Below, in pieces: positions 1 through 10,015 of a stretch of 64,000 bases of DNA. Below the pieces are notes generated by a model, which saw only the letters and a program-made list of their open reading frames with translations, was not told the origin of the DNA and did not search any database. How positions within the stretch are numbered: position 1 is the first letter of the stretch; every line of letters starts with the position of its first letter. Source of the stretch: Lysobacter auxotrophicus (GTDB lineage Bacteria > Pseudomonadota > Gammaproteobacteria > Xanthomonadales > Xanthomonadaceae); contig NZ_AP027041.1 in the NCBI RefSeq assembly GCF_027924565.1, forward strand, positions 434,001 to 498,000, in the 5' to 3' direction. Position numbers and translations under genes: made by a program.

Positions 1-3000
1 CCAACAACGTGCGCATCCGCGACACGATGTCGCCGATCGCCGGCCGCACCGTCACCTTCCTCGGCACCTCGCTCACCGCGGGCGGCGCGCTGGAAGGCAC
101 GCCGCGCTGCACCGTCGCCGGCGGCAGCAATCCGACCACCGGCGCGCCGCTGGAACTGGACTGCGTGATGCCGGGGATCGGCTTCGCCACCAACGTCAAC
201 GGCGTCGTCGGCGTCACCCAGACCAGCACGATCTATCTGCGCTACCGCTACGACACGGCGCCGGGCGCGACCGGCGACACCGTCACCAACGTCGCCGTCG
301 CCAGCTCCGACGAGGTCGACACGCAGCCGGCCAACAATTCCGAAGGCGAGAACACCTCCATCCGCTCGCGCGCCGACGTGGGCGTGAGCAAGACGATGGT
401 GCTCACCGCCGACCAGGATCCGGCCGTCCCGCTGCCCGCGTCGGTGACGCAGGTGTCGATCCTGCAGCCGTTCTTCTACGTCATCGACGTGGTGAACAAC
501 GGCCCGGGTTCGAGCCTGTCGCTCGACCGCAGCGGCAACAACCCGCTGGAAGGCACCGGCACGGTCGTGACCGACACGCTGCCGGCCGGCGTGGTCGTCA
601 CCGGTCCGATCACCTGGCGCAAGCGCGGCGTCAACGCCGGCGGCCAGGAACCCAACGGCACGGGCCAGTGCACCCGCGCGGGCAGCCTCGTCACCTGCAA
701 CCTGGGCGACGTCACCTTCGATCCGGGCGAACGCGGCCGCGTGCGCATCCTCGTGCCCGCGCGCTGGGACGCCGTCCCCGCCGGCGGCACCAGCAACAAC
801 AGCGCGAACGTGAAAAGCGAGCAGGTCGACCCGGTGCCGGGCAACGACAACGTCACCGTGCCGCTGAGCATCGTCAGTTCGAGCCTCGCCGGCACCGTGT
901 TCGAGGACCGCCAGCGCATCGGCACCGACGGCGGCACGCCGCAGGCCGCGGCGAACGAACCGCGCGTGGCGAACGTGACCATCACGCTTGCCGGCGTCGA
1001 CGCGTACGGCAACGCGGTCAACCGCACCACGACCACCGACGCGAACGGCAACTACAGCTTCGCCGACCTCGCGCCGTCGGACGCCACCGGCTACACCGTC
1101 ACGCAGACGCAGCCGGCCGGCTACGTCAACGGCCCGGTGAACCCGCCGACCTCCGGCGCCAACGCGCCGTCGTCGGGCGGCACCTTCGATGCGGGCGCGC
1201 CGAACTCGGCATACACCGCGGTCGTCCTGGGCGCCGGCGTCACCGCCACGCGTTACCACTTCCCCGAAGTGCGCCGTCCGAGCCTGTCGGGCTTCGTCTA
1301 TTCCGACGACAACTTCGACAACGTGCGCAATCCCGGCGTGGACGGCGCGATCGCCGGCGCCACGGTCGAACTGCTCAACGCGGACACCAATGCCGTCGTC
1401 GCGACGCAGGTGACCAACGCGTCGGGCTTCTATCAGTTCACCGATCTCGACCCGACCATCGCCTACACGCTGCGCGAACCGCTGCCGGCGGGCCGCTACG
1501 TGAACCGCCCCAGCGCGGTGAACCCCGGCCTGGTCGCCGGCGCCGCGTGCGCCGCCGGTTGCGTCGCCGGCACCGGCATCGCGCCGGATGCCGCCACGAC
1601 CGACCGCATCGCGCAGATCGACCTGTCCGCCGGCGTCAACGGCACCGAGTTCAACTTCGGCGAAGCCGCCAACGGCGCGTCCCTCGCCGGCCGCGTGTGG
1701 CTGGACATCGACAACGATGGCGCGATCGACGCCGGCGAAACCGGCATCGCGAACGTCGCCGTGACGCTCACCGGTACCGATCGCAACGGCGTCGCGGTCA
1801 ATCTGACCACGACCACCGCCGCCGACGGCAGCTACTCGTTCAACACGCTGGTGGCGGGCAACTACACCGTCACCGAGCCGACGCAGCCCACCGGCACGCT
1901 CAACGGCCGCACGATCGCTGGCTCGGTCGGCGGCACCGCGAGCGTTCCGTCCGTCACGCCCTCGAGCGTCACCGCGATCGCGCTCGCCGCCAACCAGGCC
2001 GCGACCGGTTACGACTTCGGCGAGATCCAGCCGGCGTCCGTCAGCGGCCGCGTGTATTTCGATCACGACGAAGACGGCAACGTCGATGCGGGCGAAACCG
2101 GCATCGCGGGCGTGCAGATCGTGCTCGCCGGCACCGCCGACGACGGCACGCTGGTCAATCGCACCACCACGACCGACGCCAACGGCGCGTACGCGTTCCT
2201 CGACGTGCGTCCGGGCACCTACACGGTGACCGAGCCGACGCAGCCGGCGAACACCCGCAACGGCCTGACCACGCCGGGCCACATCGGCGGCGTCGCGACG
2301 GGTACGGCCACCGGCCGCGCCGTCGTGCCGTCGGCGATCGCGGGCATCGTGCTCGCGCCGGAACAGAGCTCGGTGGAGAACAACTTCGGCGAGATCGCCG
2401 ATTCCCCGGACCTGCTGGTGAGCAAGTCGGCCACGCCGGCGACGTTCACCGTCGGCACCGACAGCCGCTACGTCGTGCGCGTGCGCAACGCCGGCAATGC
2501 GCCGACCGCGGGCCAGTACGAGGTGGAGGATCGCCTGCCGACCGGCGTCACCCTGTCGGCCACGCCGACCGGCACCGGCTGGACCTGCGTCGGCGCCATC
2601 GGCGCGGACCGTTTCCGCTGCACGGGCACCGACGTCATCGCGCAGGGCACCACGCACGCGGCCGACATCACCGTGCCGGTCGCGGTCTCGGATGCGGCGG
2701 CTGCGGCGTCGCCGGTCGTCAACGCCGTGCTCGTGCGCGGCGGCGGCGAAACGCCGGCGCGCGTGCCCACGCAGGCCGAGGAAGACGCCTTCGCCGGCAC
2801 CGTCGGCACGCTGCCGGTGTGCGATCCGGCCATCGCGCACAACGCGTGCCGCATCCAAACGCCCGTGCAGCGCGGCGCGTCCATCGCCGGCCGCGTGTTC
2901 TTCGACAACAACGACAACGGCGCGATCGACGCCGCCGATGAAGTCGGCATCGCCAACGTGTCGCTCGTGCTGACCGGCACGGACGAACTCGGCAATGCGA

Positions 3001-5570
3001 TCGACCTGGCCACCACCACCGACGCCGACGGCCGCTACGCGTTCGCGAACCTGCGTCCGGGCACCTACGTGGTGACCGAACCGACGCAGCCGGCCGGCAG
3101 CACCAACGGCATCACCACCGCGGGCTCGATCAACGGCGCGAGCGTCGGCATCGCGACGGCGAAAACCGTCGTGCCGTCGGCGATCTCCGCGATCGCCGTC
3201 GCCGCCGGCCAGGATTCGGTCGGGAACGACTTCGGCGAAGTCGCCGATTCGCCGGACCTGGTCGTCAGCAAGTCGGCGACGCCGGAGCGCTTCACCGTCA
3301 ACAACAACGCGACGTATGCGATCCGCGTGCGCAACATCGGTCCGAAGGCGACCGTCGGCGACTACGTCGTCGAAGACCGGCTGCCGACCGGCGTGACGCT
3401 GGCCGCCACGCCCACCGGCAACGGCTGGACGTGCACCGGCGCCGCGGGCGATTCGCGCCTGCGCTGCGTCGCCACGGCCGCCATCGCCTCGGGCGCCTCG
3501 CTGGCCGATGCGATCACCGTGCCGGTGCGCATCGGCGCCGAAGCCGCGTCGGCCTCGACCCTCCGCAACGCCGTCCTCGTGCAGGGCGGTGGCGAGGACG
3601 CGCAGCATTCGCCGACCCCCGACGAGCGCGCCGCGTTCGAAGGCGACGCCTCGAAGCTGCCGGTGTGCGACCCGGCGATCGCGCACAACGCGTGCCGCAT
3701 CGACACGCCGGTGCAGGCCGCCGCGTCCCTGTCGGGCACGGTGTGGTTCGACATCGGCCACGAGGACGTCCTGCTCGACGGCGGCGACCGCCGCCTGCAG
3801 GGCTGGACGGTGGAAGTCGTCGATCCGGCGACGGGACGTGTCGTCGCCACCACGACCACCGCCGCCGACGGCAGCTACCGCGTCGCCGACCTCGTGCCGG
3901 GCGTGCAGTGGAACGTGCGCTTCCGCGATCCCAACGCCGGCGCGCTGTGGGGCTTCCCGGTGACGGGCGAAACCGCCAGCGGCCCGGTCGCCGCGTGCGA
4001 CACCGCCGGCGCGCTGGCGAACCATCACGCCTCGTCGTGCCGCAACACCGGTAACGGCGTGAGCCAGCTGGAAGTCGTGCTCGTCTCCGGCGAGAACCTG
4101 CCGCAGCAGAGCCTGCCGATCGATCCGAGCGGCGTCGTCTACGACGCGGTTTCGCGCGATCCGGTGCCGGGCTCGGTGGTGACGCTGGAACCGGCGGGCG
4201 TGTGCCCGGACTTCGATCCCAACACCTCGCTGCTCAACGTCGCCGGCGGCGGTTACACGGTCGATGGCAACCGCGTGTCGATGACCGTCGGCAACGACGG
4301 CTTCTACCAGTTCCTGTTCGGTCCGGCCGCGCCGGCGAGCTGCGAATTCCGCCTCACCGTCACGCCGCCGTCGGGTTACGCCTTCCAGTCGCAGATGATC
4401 GCGCCGCAGGCCGGCACGCTCACCGCGCCGGGCGGCGTCGGCAACAGCTACCCGGTGCAGCCGCAGTCCACGCCGCCGTCGGGCGCGGTGGGCGAGGGCA
4501 CGCGCTACTACCTCTCGCTGGTGGCCGGTTCGGGCACCGCGGGGATCATCCACAACCACATCCCGCTCGATCCGGCCGTGGCGCCGGGCCTGGTGATCAG
4601 CAAGACCGGTGACCGCCAGACGGTCGAGGTCGGCGACACGCTGCTGTACACGATCACGATCCGCCAGACCGCAGGCAACGCGCTGGCGTCGGTGAACGTG
4701 CTCGACCGCCTGCCGCCGGGCTTCACCTACATCGAGGGCACGGCGCGCGCGAACGCGGCGGCGATTGCCGAACCGCTCGGCAAGCCCGGCCCGCTGCTGT
4801 CGTTCCAGGCCGGCGGCCTGCGCATCGGCGAGCAGATCGTCCTGAACTACCGCGTCCGCGTGGGCGTCGGCAGCCAGCAGGGCGACGGCATCAACCGCGC
4901 GCAGGCGCACGGCTGCAACATCGCCGGCGGCTGCATCGACGCGAACTCGCTGCAACCGCGCGCTGGCGCCGTGGCGTCCAACCGCGCCGAGTACCGCGTG
5001 CGCGTCACCGGTGGCGTGTTCACCGAGGAAGGCTGCGTCCTCGGCAAGGTCTTCGTGGACTGCAACAACAACCACGTGCAGGACCGCGAGGAACTGGGCG
5101 TGCCGGGCGTGCGCATGTACTTCGAGGACGGCACCTGGATGGTGTCCGACTCGGAAGGCAAGTACAGCTACTGCGGCCTGCCGCCGAAGAGCCACACGCT
5201 GAAGGTCGACGCTTCGACCCTGCCGGTGGGCTCGCGCCTGACCACCAGCAGCAACCGCAACCTTGGCGATGCCGACAGCCTCTTCATCGACCTGAAGAAC
5301 GGCGAGCTGCATCGCGCCGACTTCATCGAGGGCAGCTGCTCCAACCCGGTGCTCGAACAGGTCAAGGCGCGCCGCACGCAGGGCGAGGTGCGCGCGCCGG
5401 AAACCGAAACCGGCAAGCCGCTGCGATTCGACAGCAAGTCGCCGCGCTGGCCGCAACAGGGCACCGACTCGTCCAAGCAGTCGCCGCGGATCGTCGAGCC
5501 GCGCGAAACCGGGCGCCCGGCGGAGCAAACGCCAACGCATGACGCGCGCAACACGGAGACGCAGCCATGA
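1..5570 (+). CDS. Giant DUF11 / SdrD B-like repeat surface protein (5' end outside window)
   Basis: The reading frame is open from position 3 and the first residues already look like a DUF11 domain, so the true start lies upstream; 1853 residues are visible counting from the GTG at 9. Visible domains are DUF11-like (about 1-290), four SdrD B-like/CNA-B-type folds beginning near 292, 423, 557 and 677, DUF11 (798), SdrD B-like (957), DUF11 (1080), SdrD B-like (1239), another B-like fold (1373), DUF11 (1524) and a conserved C-terminal Cys-containing B-like fold (1673-1790). A Pro/Glu/Thr-rich tail ends the protein. The B-like folds carry acidic loops of the D-x-D-x-D-G type that suggest calcium binding. 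Such proteins are exported adhesin or matrix proteins. The gene overlaps the next by ATGA, so the two are translationally coupled. No LPXTG or other anchor is visible. The family call is firm; the role is inferred. Confidence 0.88.
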   Translation, partial: NNVRIRDTMSPIAGRTVTFLGTSLTAGGALEGTPRCTVAGGSNPTTGAPLELDCVMPGIGFATNVNGVVGVTQTSTIYLRYRYDTAPGATGDTVTNVAVASSDEVDTQPANNSEGENTSIRSRADVGVSKTMVLTADQDPAVPLPASVTQVSILQPFFYVIDVVNNGPGSSLSLDRSGNNPLEGTGTVVTDTLPAGVVVTGPITWRKRGVNAGGQEPNGTGQCTRAGSLVTCNLGDVTFDPGERGRVRILVPARWDAVPAGGTSNNSANVKSEQVDPVPGNDNVTVPLSIVSSSLAGTVFEDRQRIGTDGGTPQAAANEPRVANVTITLAGVDAYGNAVNRTTTTDANGNYSFADLAPSDATGYTVTQTQPAGYVNGPVNPPTSGANAPSSGGTFDAGAPNSAYTAVVLGAGVTATRYHFPEVRRPSLSGFVYSDDNFDNVRNPGVDGAIAGATVELLNADTNAVVATQVTNASGFYQFTDLDPTIAYTLREPLPAGRYVNRPSAVNPGLVAGAACAAGCVAGTGIAPDAATTDRIAQIDLSAGVNGTEFNFGEAANGASLAGRVWLDIDNDGAIDAGETGIANVAVTLTGTDRNGVAVNLTTTTAADGSYSFNTLVAGNYTVTEPTQPTGTLNGRTIAGSVGGTASVPSVTPSSVTAIALAANQAATGYDFGEIQPASVSGRVYFDHDEDGNVDAGETGIAGVQIVLAGTADDGTLVNRTTTTDANGAYAFLDVRPGTYTVTEPTQPANTRNGLTTPGHIGGVATGTATGRAVVPSAIAGIVLAPEQSSVENNFGEIADSPDLLVSKSATPATFTVGTDSRYVVRVRNAGNAPTAGQYEVEDRLPTGVTLSATPTGTGWTCVGAIGADRFRCTGTDVIAQGTTHAADITVPVAVSDAAAAASPVVNAVLVRGGGETPARVPTQAEEDAFAGTVGTLPVCDPAIAHNACRIQTPVQRGASIAGRVFFDNNDNGAIDAADEVGIANVSLVLTGTDELGNAIDLATTTDADGRYAFANLRPGTYVVTEPTQPAGSTNGITTAGSINGASVGIATAKTVVPSAISAIAVAAGQDSVGNDFGEVADSPDLVVSKSATPERFTVNNNATYAIRVRNIGPKATVGDYVVEDRLPTGVTLAATPTGNGWTCTGAAGDSRLRCVATAAIASGASLADAITVPVRIGAEAASASTLRNAVLVQGGGEDAQHSPTPDERAAFEGDASKLPVCDPAIAHNACRIDTPVQAAASLSGTVWFDIGHEDVLLDGGDRRLQGWTVEVVDPATGRVVATTTTAADGSYRVADLVPGVQWNVRFRDPNAGALWGFPVTGETASGPVAACDTAGALANHHASSCRNTGNGVSQLEVVLVSGENLPQQSLPIDPSGVVYDAVSRDPVPGSVVTLEPAGVCPDFDPNTSLLNVAGGGYTVDGNRVSMTVGNDGFYQFLFGPAAPASCEFRLTVTPPSGYAFQSQMIAPQAGTLTAPGGVGNSYPVQPQSTPPSGAVGEGTRYYLSLVAGSGTAGIIHNHIPLDPAVAPGLVISKTGDRQTVEVGDTLLYTITIRQTAGNALASVNVLDRLPPGFTYIEGTARANAAAIAEPLGKPGPLLSFQAGGLRIGEQIVLNYRVRVGVGSQQGDGINRAQAHGCNIAGGCIDANSLQPRAGAVASNRAEYRVRVTGGVFTEEGCVLGKVFVDCNNNHVQDREELGVPGVRMYFEDGTWMVSDSEGKYSYCGLPPKSHTLKVDASTLPVGSRLTTSSNRNLGDADSLFIDLKNGELHRADFIEGSCSNPVLEQVKARRTQGEVRAPETETGKPLRFDSKSPRWPQQGTDSSKQSPRIVEPRETGRPAEQTPTHDARNTETQP
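2037..3722 (+). repeat. Two tandem ~840-bp coding repeats (SdrD-B + DUF11 unit)
   Basis: Within the giant surface gene, a unit of one SdrD B-like fold followed by one DUF11 domain occurs twice in tandem, at about 2037-2877 and 2878-3722. Both copies encode near-identical landmarks: the DUF11 start SPDL-V-VSKSATP, RLPTGVTL-ATPTG, and the end motif VCDPAIAHNACRI. This indicates recent internal duplication of about 281 residues. Confidence 0.8.
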
Positions 5571-8500
5571 GCCGTGCACGCATGAAACACCCGCGCGCAC
5601 CGATGCTGCGCATGACCACGCTCGCCTGTGCGCTGCTCGCGCTGCCGGCCTTCGCGCAGACCGTCGGACAGCCGGGTCGCTTCACGCCGGTGCTGGGCGA
5701 GGCCGACGCGTTGTATCCGCGCGCGCCGACGTCGATCGATGCGCCGCCGCGCGTCACCGCCGTCGCATCGGGTGACGTCGATTACGCCGTCAACGCACAG
5801 ACCGCGCGGGTGGAAGTCGAGCTCGATCGCGATGGCGTGCCGGCCGACGGCCAGTCGCCGGTGCACGTGACCGTGCGCATCCGCGGCAACGACGGCGAGC
5901 CGCTGCGTGGCGAAAGCTTCGCGACGATCGAGCATTCCGGCGGCCGCGTGAAGCTCCCGGGCGCCCGTACCGACGAACTCGGCCCGGCGCATCTGGATGC
6001 CGATCGCGCGACGCCCGGCGTGCAGCTGCGTGTCGTCGACGGCCTCGCCGAGTTCGACCTGCTCGCGCCGCACGATCCGCAGGACGTGCTGCTGCGCATC
6101 ACCGCCGGCGGCGAGACCGCCGAAGGCGTGGTGAGCTTCCTGCCGGAAATGCGCGAGATGATCGCGACGGGCCTGATCGAAGGCATCGTCAACTTCAAGC
6201 GCGACCGCAACAGCGTCATCGACCCGGTGCGCAGCGACGACGGTTTCGAGCGCGACATCCGCCGCTGGGAAAAGCAGTTCAACAACGGCAAGGCGAACGC
6301 CGCCGCGCGTACAGCGTTCTTCGTCAAGGGCCGCATCAAGGGCGAGTACCTGCTCACCGCGGCCTACGACTCCGACAAGGACGTGCGTGGCCGCCTGCTG
6401 CGCGACATCGATCCGGAGGAGTTCTATCCGGTATACGGCGATTCGTCGCTGCGCGGCTTCGATGCGCGATCGGCGCAGCGCCTGTACGTGCGCGTCGACA
6501 ACAAGCGAAGCTACCTGCTGTATGGCGACTTCCAGACCGGCGACGGCCTGGCCAGCACCACCGGCGTGGGCACGCGCGGCGGGGCGATCCCGCAGCGCAG
6601 CCTGGGCACGTACAACCGCACCGCGACCGGGCTTGGCTGGCATTACGAGAACGATCGCGTGCGCACCAACGTGTTCGCCATCGAAGACTCGCTGCGCCAG
6701 GTCATCGACGAGATCCCGAGTCAGGGCAGCGGCCCGTACGGCCTGAGCAACAACGCGGTGCTGGAAGGCAGCGAACGCGTGGAAGCGATCGTGCGCGATC
6801 GCAACCAGCCCTCGCGCATCGTGTCCGTGCGTCCGCTCGCGCGGTTGGTGGACTACAGCTTCGAGCCGTTCTCCGGGCGCATCCTGCTCAATCAGTTCCT
6901 GCCCGCGTTCGACAGCGACCTCAATCCGGTGTCGCTGCGCGTGACGTACGAGCTGGACCAGGGCACGGAGAAGTTCTGGGTCGTTGGCGGCGACGGTCAG
7001 TTCCGCATCAACGAGCACCTCGAGGTCGGCGGCAGCTACGTCGACGACCGCAATCCGTTCGCCGCCTTCGAGATGGGCAGCGCGAATGTCGGCGTCCGCC
7101 TGGGCAGGAACACGTACCTGGCGCTCGAGGCCGCGCGCACGCGCAGCGACGTCAATACCAATCCGATCAACCAGTATTCGACGCCGGCGCTGCAGGATCT
7201 GAGCGGCGAAGTGGAAGGCGATGCGTACCGGCTGGAATTCGCGCAAGCGGGCGGGGATTTCGACGCGCGCGTGTTCGCGGCGCAGACCGACCCTGCATTC
7301 AACAACGCGGCATCGCCGCTGTACGGCGGTCGTGGCGAATACAGCGCGGAGGCCACGTATCGCGCAGGCGAGCGCACCGAGCTGTACGTCGAGGCGCTGC
7401 GCAGCGAGGACCGCAACCCCGACGGTGGCGAACGCGATGCGGCCGGCGCCGGCGTGCGCTACCAGGCAACCGAGCGCATCACGCTCGACGGCGGCTATCG
7501 CGCGATCCGCGAAACCGTCGGCGCGTATTCGACGTGGTCGAGCGCGACGCCGTTCGGCGATACCGGCGGCCTCAGCGGCGGTTATGCGACCGGCGCGGCC
7601 GGTGGCGCGCTGGGCTACGGCCAGCAGCCGCTGGACCCGCTCAGCGGTCTGCCGGTGATCCGCAGCAACGGCACCGTGCCGACGAGCGACCTGCCGATCG
7701 GCACCGAGCTGTCGTCCGACACCGTTCGACTCGGCCTTGGCTACAAGGCGAGCGATCGCATCGTGATCGGCGGTGAGGCCGAACAGGACGTGCGCGGCGA
7801 GGATCGCAATCGCGTCGCACTCGGCGCCGACTACCAGTGGCGCGAACGCACGCGTCTGTACGGCCGCTACGAGAAGCAGACCGGCCTGACCAGCGCGTAC
7901 GGCATCACGCAGGCGCATGGTGAAAGCGATGCGCTGGTGCTCGGCGTGGACACCAGCTACCTGCGCGACACGCAGGTGTTCAGCGAATACCGCATGCGCG
8001 ATGCGATTTCCGGTCGCGACCTGCAGGCCGCGTCGGGCATCCGCAACCAGTGGGACGTCAGCGAAGGCCTGCGCCTGAGCAGTTCGGCCGAACACGTGAA
8101 GGTGTACGACGGGCAGAGCGGCGATGCGACGGGTCTGGCGTTCGCGCTGGATTACAGCGCCAATCCGCTGTGGCGCGGGGCGGCGCGCATCGAGCACCGC
8201 ATCTCCGGCGACGTTCGCCAGACCGAAACCGACGAGCGCTTCGACACGACGCTGCTGCAGCTGATGACCGCGCGCAAGCTCAACCGCGACTGGACGCTGC
8301 TCGCGCGCAACTACCTGCTGCACACCGATTACGCAGCCCGTGGCGACGTGCTGCAGGATCGCTTCCAGCTCGGCGTGGCGTACCGCGACACCGACCGCAA
8401 CCGCGTCAACGCGCTCGCCCGTTACGAGTACAAGCTGGAGAAGGACGAGAGCGGGCTGGTCACCGGCAGCGCGACGTCGGGCGATGGCGGCCAGGACCTT

Positions 8501-8944
8501 CGCGTGGCGGCGCACATCGTCAGCACCCACGCGGACTGGCATCCGTCGCGTCCGTGGTGGCTGACCGGCCGCGTCGCGGCGAAGTGGCAGCGCGACCAGT
8601 TCCTGTACGCCGACGGCAATCGCGTCGAAAGCCGCTTCCGTGGCGTGCTGCTGTCGGGCCGCGTCGTGTACGACATCACCGAGAACTGGGACGTCGGCGT
8701 ACTCGCCGCGTCGTTCCGCGGGCAGGGCGGCGCCGACCAGTACGCCGCCGGCGTCGAAGTCGGCCGCCTGCTGCGCCAGAACCTGTGGCTGTCGGCCGGC
8801 TACAACTGGACCGGCTTCCGCGGCGACGACGACCTCAGCGGCTACGAATACACCCAGGAAGGCCTGTTCCTGCGCCTGCGCTTCAAGTTCGACGAGGACT
8901 TGTTCCGCCGCGAGGACCGCCGCTACCGGCAACCCCAGCATTGA
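5567..8944 (+). CDS. Outer-membrane beta-barrel protein with N-terminal Ig-like region
   Basis: This 1125-residue exported protein has a signal peptide ending near residue 31 (ALPAFA-QT). An Ig/Big-type region follows (about 65-190; D-x-V-x-A-D-G-Q-S pattern). The large remainder is rich in alternating aromatic strands typical of an outer-membrane barrel. A conserved block near 263-297 (TAAYDSDKD, DIDPEEFYPVYGDSS) and the strand SYLLYGDFQTGD mark the barrel entry. No TonB box or plug domain was recognised, so it is not an ordinary TonB-dependent receptor. It starts inside the stop codon of the giant repeat protein (ATGA) and ends 1 nt before the OmpA-family gene. The three therefore look like one surface assembly in which this barrel may anchor or export the upstream protein. 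That role is inference; barrel and export are well supported. Confidence 0.8.
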   Translation: MSRARMKHPRAPMLRMTTLACALLALPAFAQTVGQPGRFTPVLGEADALYPRAPTSIDAPPRVTAVASGDVDYAVNAQTARVEVELDRDGVPADGQSPVHVTVRIRGNDGEPLRGESFATIEHSGGRVKLPGARTDELGPAHLDADRATPGVQLRVVDGLAEFDLLAPHDPQDVLLRITAGGETAEGVVSFLPEMREMIATGLIEGIVNFKRDRNSVIDPVRSDDGFERDIRRWEKQFNNGKANAAARTAFFVKGRIKGEYLLTAAYDSDKDVRGRLLRDIDPEEFYPVYGDSSLRGFDARSAQRLYVRVDNKRSYLLYGDFQTGDGLASTTGVGTRGGAIPQRSLGTYNRTATGLGWHYENDRVRTNVFAIEDSLRQVIDEIPSQGSGPYGLSNNAVLEGSERVEAIVRDRNQPSRIVSVRPLARLVDYSFEPFSGRILLNQFLPAFDSDLNPVSLRVTYELDQGTEKFWVVGGDGQFRINEHLEVGGSYVDDRNPFAAFEMGSANVGVRLGRNTYLALEAARTRSDVNTNPINQYSTPALQDLSGEVEGDAYRLEFAQAGGDFDARVFAAQTDPAFNNAASPLYGGRGEYSAEATYRAGERTELYVEALRSEDRNPDGGERDAAGAGVRYQATERITLDGGYRAIRETVGAYSTWSSATPFGDTGGLSGGYATGAAGGALGYGQQPLDPLSGLPVIRSNGTVPTSDLPIGTELSSDTVRLGLGYKASDRIVIGGEAEQDVRGEDRNRVALGADYQWRERTRLYGRYEKQTGLTSAYGITQAHGESDALVLGVDTSYLRDTQVFSEYRMRDAISGRDLQAASGIRNQWDVSEGLRLSSSAEHVKVYDGQSGDATGLAFALDYSANPLWRGAARIEHRISGDVRQTETDERFDTTLLQLMTARKLNRDWTLLARNYLLHTDYAARGDVLQDRFQLGVAYRDTDRNRVNALARYEYKLEKDESGLVTGSATSGDGGQDLRVAAHIVSTHADWHPSRPWWLTGRVAAKWQRDQFLYADGNRVESRFRGVLLSGRVVYDITENWDVGVLAASFRGQGGADQYAAGVEVGRLLRQNLWLSAGYNWTGFRGDDDLSGYEYTQEGLFLRLRFKFDEDLFRREDRRYRQPQH

Positions 8945-8945
8945 G

Positions 8946-9950
8946 ATGAACGCCATGACCATGCACACCACCGCACTCACCGTGGCCGCGCTGTCGCTCG
9001 CGCTCGCCGCCGGACTCGCGCAGGCTGCGTCGCTCGCGCCGCAGCGCGAACGCACCACCGATGAAGCGATCCACGCAGACCATGCCACGTACCAGGCGAC
9101 GCAGGACCGCATTCAGGCGCTCAACGACGCGGGCCGTCCCGTACGCGACTACGCGCTGTCGAAGGCGCAGTGCTGGCTCGACGTGTCCTTCCACGAGTAC
9201 ACGCGCAACGATCGCAGCGATTTCCCGCAGGAAGCGCTGGACGAATCGGTGAAGCTGATCGTCGCGATGGAGCAGGGCGTCTCGCCGATCCTGACCGACA
9301 CGCCGCTGGTGAACCGCGCCGCGCGCCTGCGCGAGGATCTTTGGAAGCGCCTGGGCGCGATCCATGGCACGCCGGGCTTCGCGTGCGCGCAGCAGGCGGT
9401 GGCGTGCGGCGAAGTCGAACTCGTCCACGCGGGCAACGAGTTCAACCAGCAGCAGTGGCGCCACGCGAAGCCGTACATCCAGATCGCCGAGGACATGGTG
9501 TCCGACGCCGAGGCGATGGCGCGCACGTGCGGCAACGTCGAAGGCGCCGCGTCGTCGCCGGCCCCGATGGCGCTGACGGCGAACGTGCTGTTCGAGTTCG
9601 ACCGTCGCGCGCTCGCCGACGTCCGCGAGCATTCGCTGCGCACCGTCGATCGCGCGCTGGCGCGCGTGCGCGAGGAGAACCTCACGCTGACAGCCGTGCG
9701 GCTGATCGGCCACGCCGACCGCATGCAGGGCCAGGGCTTCGACTACAACCAGGCGCTTTCGCGCGATCGCGCGGAAACGGTGAAGGCGTACCTCATCGCG
9801 CAGGGCGTCGATACGTCGCGCATCGCGTACGAGTACCGCGGCGATACCGAACAGGTGCAGGCGTGCGACGGCATCCGCAACCGCGAGGCGCTGCGCGAGT
9901 GCCTGCTGCCGAACCGGCGGGTCGAGGTGAAGTTCGAAGTGGCGAGGTAA
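8946..9950 (+). CDS. OmpA-family peptidoglycan-associated protein
   Basis: A 334-residue protein with a signal peptide (TLTVAALSLALAAGLAQA-AS), a middle helical region of about 160 residues with Cys residues, and a C-terminal OmpA domain (about 205-334). The OmpA domain shows VLFEFDRRAL, the LIGHADRMG-like peptidoglycan-binding strand, the LSRDRAETVKAYL helix and the closing NRRVEV. OmpA domains bind diaminopimelate in peptidoglycan, so the protein probably links the cell wall to the outer-membrane barrel encoded just upstream. The ATG at 8946 was chosen because it lies 1 nt after the upstream stop and directly precedes the signal peptide; a longer in-frame extension from 8640 would run inside the barrel gene. 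Confidence 0.88.
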   Translation: MNAMTMHTTALTVAALSLALAAGLAQAASLAPQRERTTDEAIHADHATYQATQDRIQALNDAGRPVRDYALSKAQCWLDVSFHEYTRNDRSDFPQEALDESVKLIVAMEQGVSPILTDTPLVNRAARLREDLWKRLGAIHGTPGFACAQQAVACGEVELVHAGNEFNQQQWRHAKPYIQIAEDMVSDAEAMARTCGNVEGAASSPAPMALTANVLFEFDRRALADVREHSLRTVDRALARVREENLTLTAVRLIGHADRMQGQGFDYNQALSRDRAETVKAYLIAQGVDTSRIAYEYRGDTEQVQACDGIRNREALRECLLPNRRVEVKFEVAR

Positions 9951-10015
9951 GCCGCTGCTGCCGGCGGGGCGGGGGAGGCCGCCCTGCCGTTCGTCGGATC
10001 GGGCTTCACACCCCA

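Noticed and set aside
5567..8944. TonB-dependent receptor assignment
   Set aside because: No plug domain or TonB box visible; the N-terminus is Ig-like.
5168..9112. 1314-residue antisense open frame
   Set aside because: A GC-rich shadow of the barrel and OmpA genes; Ala/Arg/Val composition and no family motif.
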